From positions 1 to 5,945 of the forward strand of contig DAOUBT010000049.1 of assembly GCA_034432595.1 (NCBI GenBank): a stretch of 5,945 nt of DNA, given 5' to 3'. The notes beneath the pieces were generated by a model. That model did no database searches. It was not told the origin of the DNA and saw only the letters and a program-made list of their open reading frames with translations. Position 1 is the stretch's first letter. Each line of letters starts with the position of its first letter. The position numbers were made by a program, and so were the translations under genes. Shown piece by piece: positions 5,712-5,945 of this stretch. Source of the stretch: DAOTZR01 sp034432595. Its GTDB lineage: Bacteria > Chloroflexota > Anaerolineae > B4-G1 > SLSP01.

Positions 5712-5945
5712 GTGGGTAAGCATCCGCATGTTGAACTGACCACTGAACAGCGGGCAGAACTTGAGCAGTTGATTCGCAGCGGCAGCACGTCGGCCCGTAC
5801 CAATACCAGAGCGCGTATCCTGCTTCGGAGCGACCGTAGCCAGGGCCAGAAGCACACGGACCAGGACGTTGCCGATGCGGTCTTGTGCAGCAAGGGCACT
5901 GTGCGCAATGTACGCCAGCGCTTCTTGCAGGGTGGGTTGCAGGCC
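5712..5945 (+). CDS. IS630-family transposase, N-terminal DNA-binding part (3' end beyond the window)
   Basis: The frame from GTG 5712 gives 78 codons, open at the right edge. The start of the protein matches the IS630 N-terminal pattern: VELTTEQRAELEQLIRSG (7-24), then TRARILLRSD (32-41), then a helix-turn-helix around TDQDVADAVLCSKGTVRNV (49-67) ending RQRFLQGGL. The DDE catalytic domain would follow outside the window. An in-frame stop at 5670-5672 limits upstream extension, and ATG 5707 is in another frame that stops quickly. The GTG start is therefore the best candidate, although there is no ribosome binding site. Whether the full gene is intact or frameshifted cannot be seen. Confidence 0.85.
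   Translation, partial: MGKHPHVELTTEQRAELEQLIRSGSTSARTNTRARILLRSDRSQGQKHTDQDVADAVLCSKGTVRNVRQRFLQGGLQA

Larger units (their letters stand above)
5608..5746. repeat. 10-base inverted pair flanking the IS630 leader
   Basis: TCAGTGGTCA (5608-5617) and its exact reverse complement TGACCACTGA (5737-5746) are separated by 119 bases. The left copy lies where the IS end is expected; the right copy lies within transposase codons 9-12. It may be a transposase binding sequence or chance. Confidence 0.4.
5605..5945 (+). mobile_element. IS630-family insertion sequence, left part only
   Basis: The transposase N-terminus at 5712 identifies the element. The left end must lie between the alr stop (5569) and 5712; I place it tentatively after the hairpins. 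The right terminal repeat is outside the window, so the exact end and the TA target duplication expected for this family cannot be confirmed. The insertion lies downstream of the operon without disrupting alr. Confidence 0.6.

Noticed and set aside
1..5945. CRISPR arrays, tRNA or rRNA genes, phage or defence modules.
   Set aside because: I saw no regularly spaced repeats, tRNA-like arms, rRNA motifs or defence-protein signatures. All long frames are explained by the genes listed.

Overview
The window is a GC-rich bacterial chromosome segment with three visible units. No 16S rRNA, tRNA or other phylogenetic marker is present. The style of the proteins (YegD-like Hsp70, TetA-like MFS carrier, carnosinase-like M20 peptidase, IS630-type transposase) and good Shine-Dalgarno sites suggest a free-living bacterium. 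Chloroflexota (Anaerolineae-like) is my tentative guess from general resemblance only.

Layout. (1) Positions 1-1472, minus strand: a 490-residue 5' portion of an Hsp70-family ATPase of the YegD type, running off the left edge. It has an excellent ribosome binding site and an extended -10 promoter. (2) Positions 1473-1759: a 287-base divergent intergenic region carrying promoters in both directions and three short perfect palindromes, two of which lie next to the promoters. (3) Positions 1760-5569, plus strand: a probable three-gene operon. It encodes a 406-residue MFS transporter of the TetA-like drug:H+ antiporter group, a 456-residue M20 metallopeptidase (dipeptidase-like), and a 385-residue alanine racemase. 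The last two genes overlap by 8 bases. (4) Positions 5570-5945: tandem hairpins after alr, then the left part of an IS630-family insertion sequence. Its transposase starts at a GTG that lies almost exactly at the predicted transcription start and runs off the right edge.

How the genes may work together. Inference only: the peptidase would release free amino acids from dipeptides, including L-Ala. Alanine racemase would convert L-Ala to D-Ala for cell-wall synthesis, or the reverse for catabolism. The carrier could move a related small molecule or a drug. The overlap of the peptidase and racemase genes is the strongest evidence for a functional link.

I do not see a clearly new biological system. 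The points most worth a second look are the palindrome-rich divergent control region, the peptidase-racemase coupling, a possible active-site substitution in the racemase, and the likely leaderless IS630 transposase transcript.
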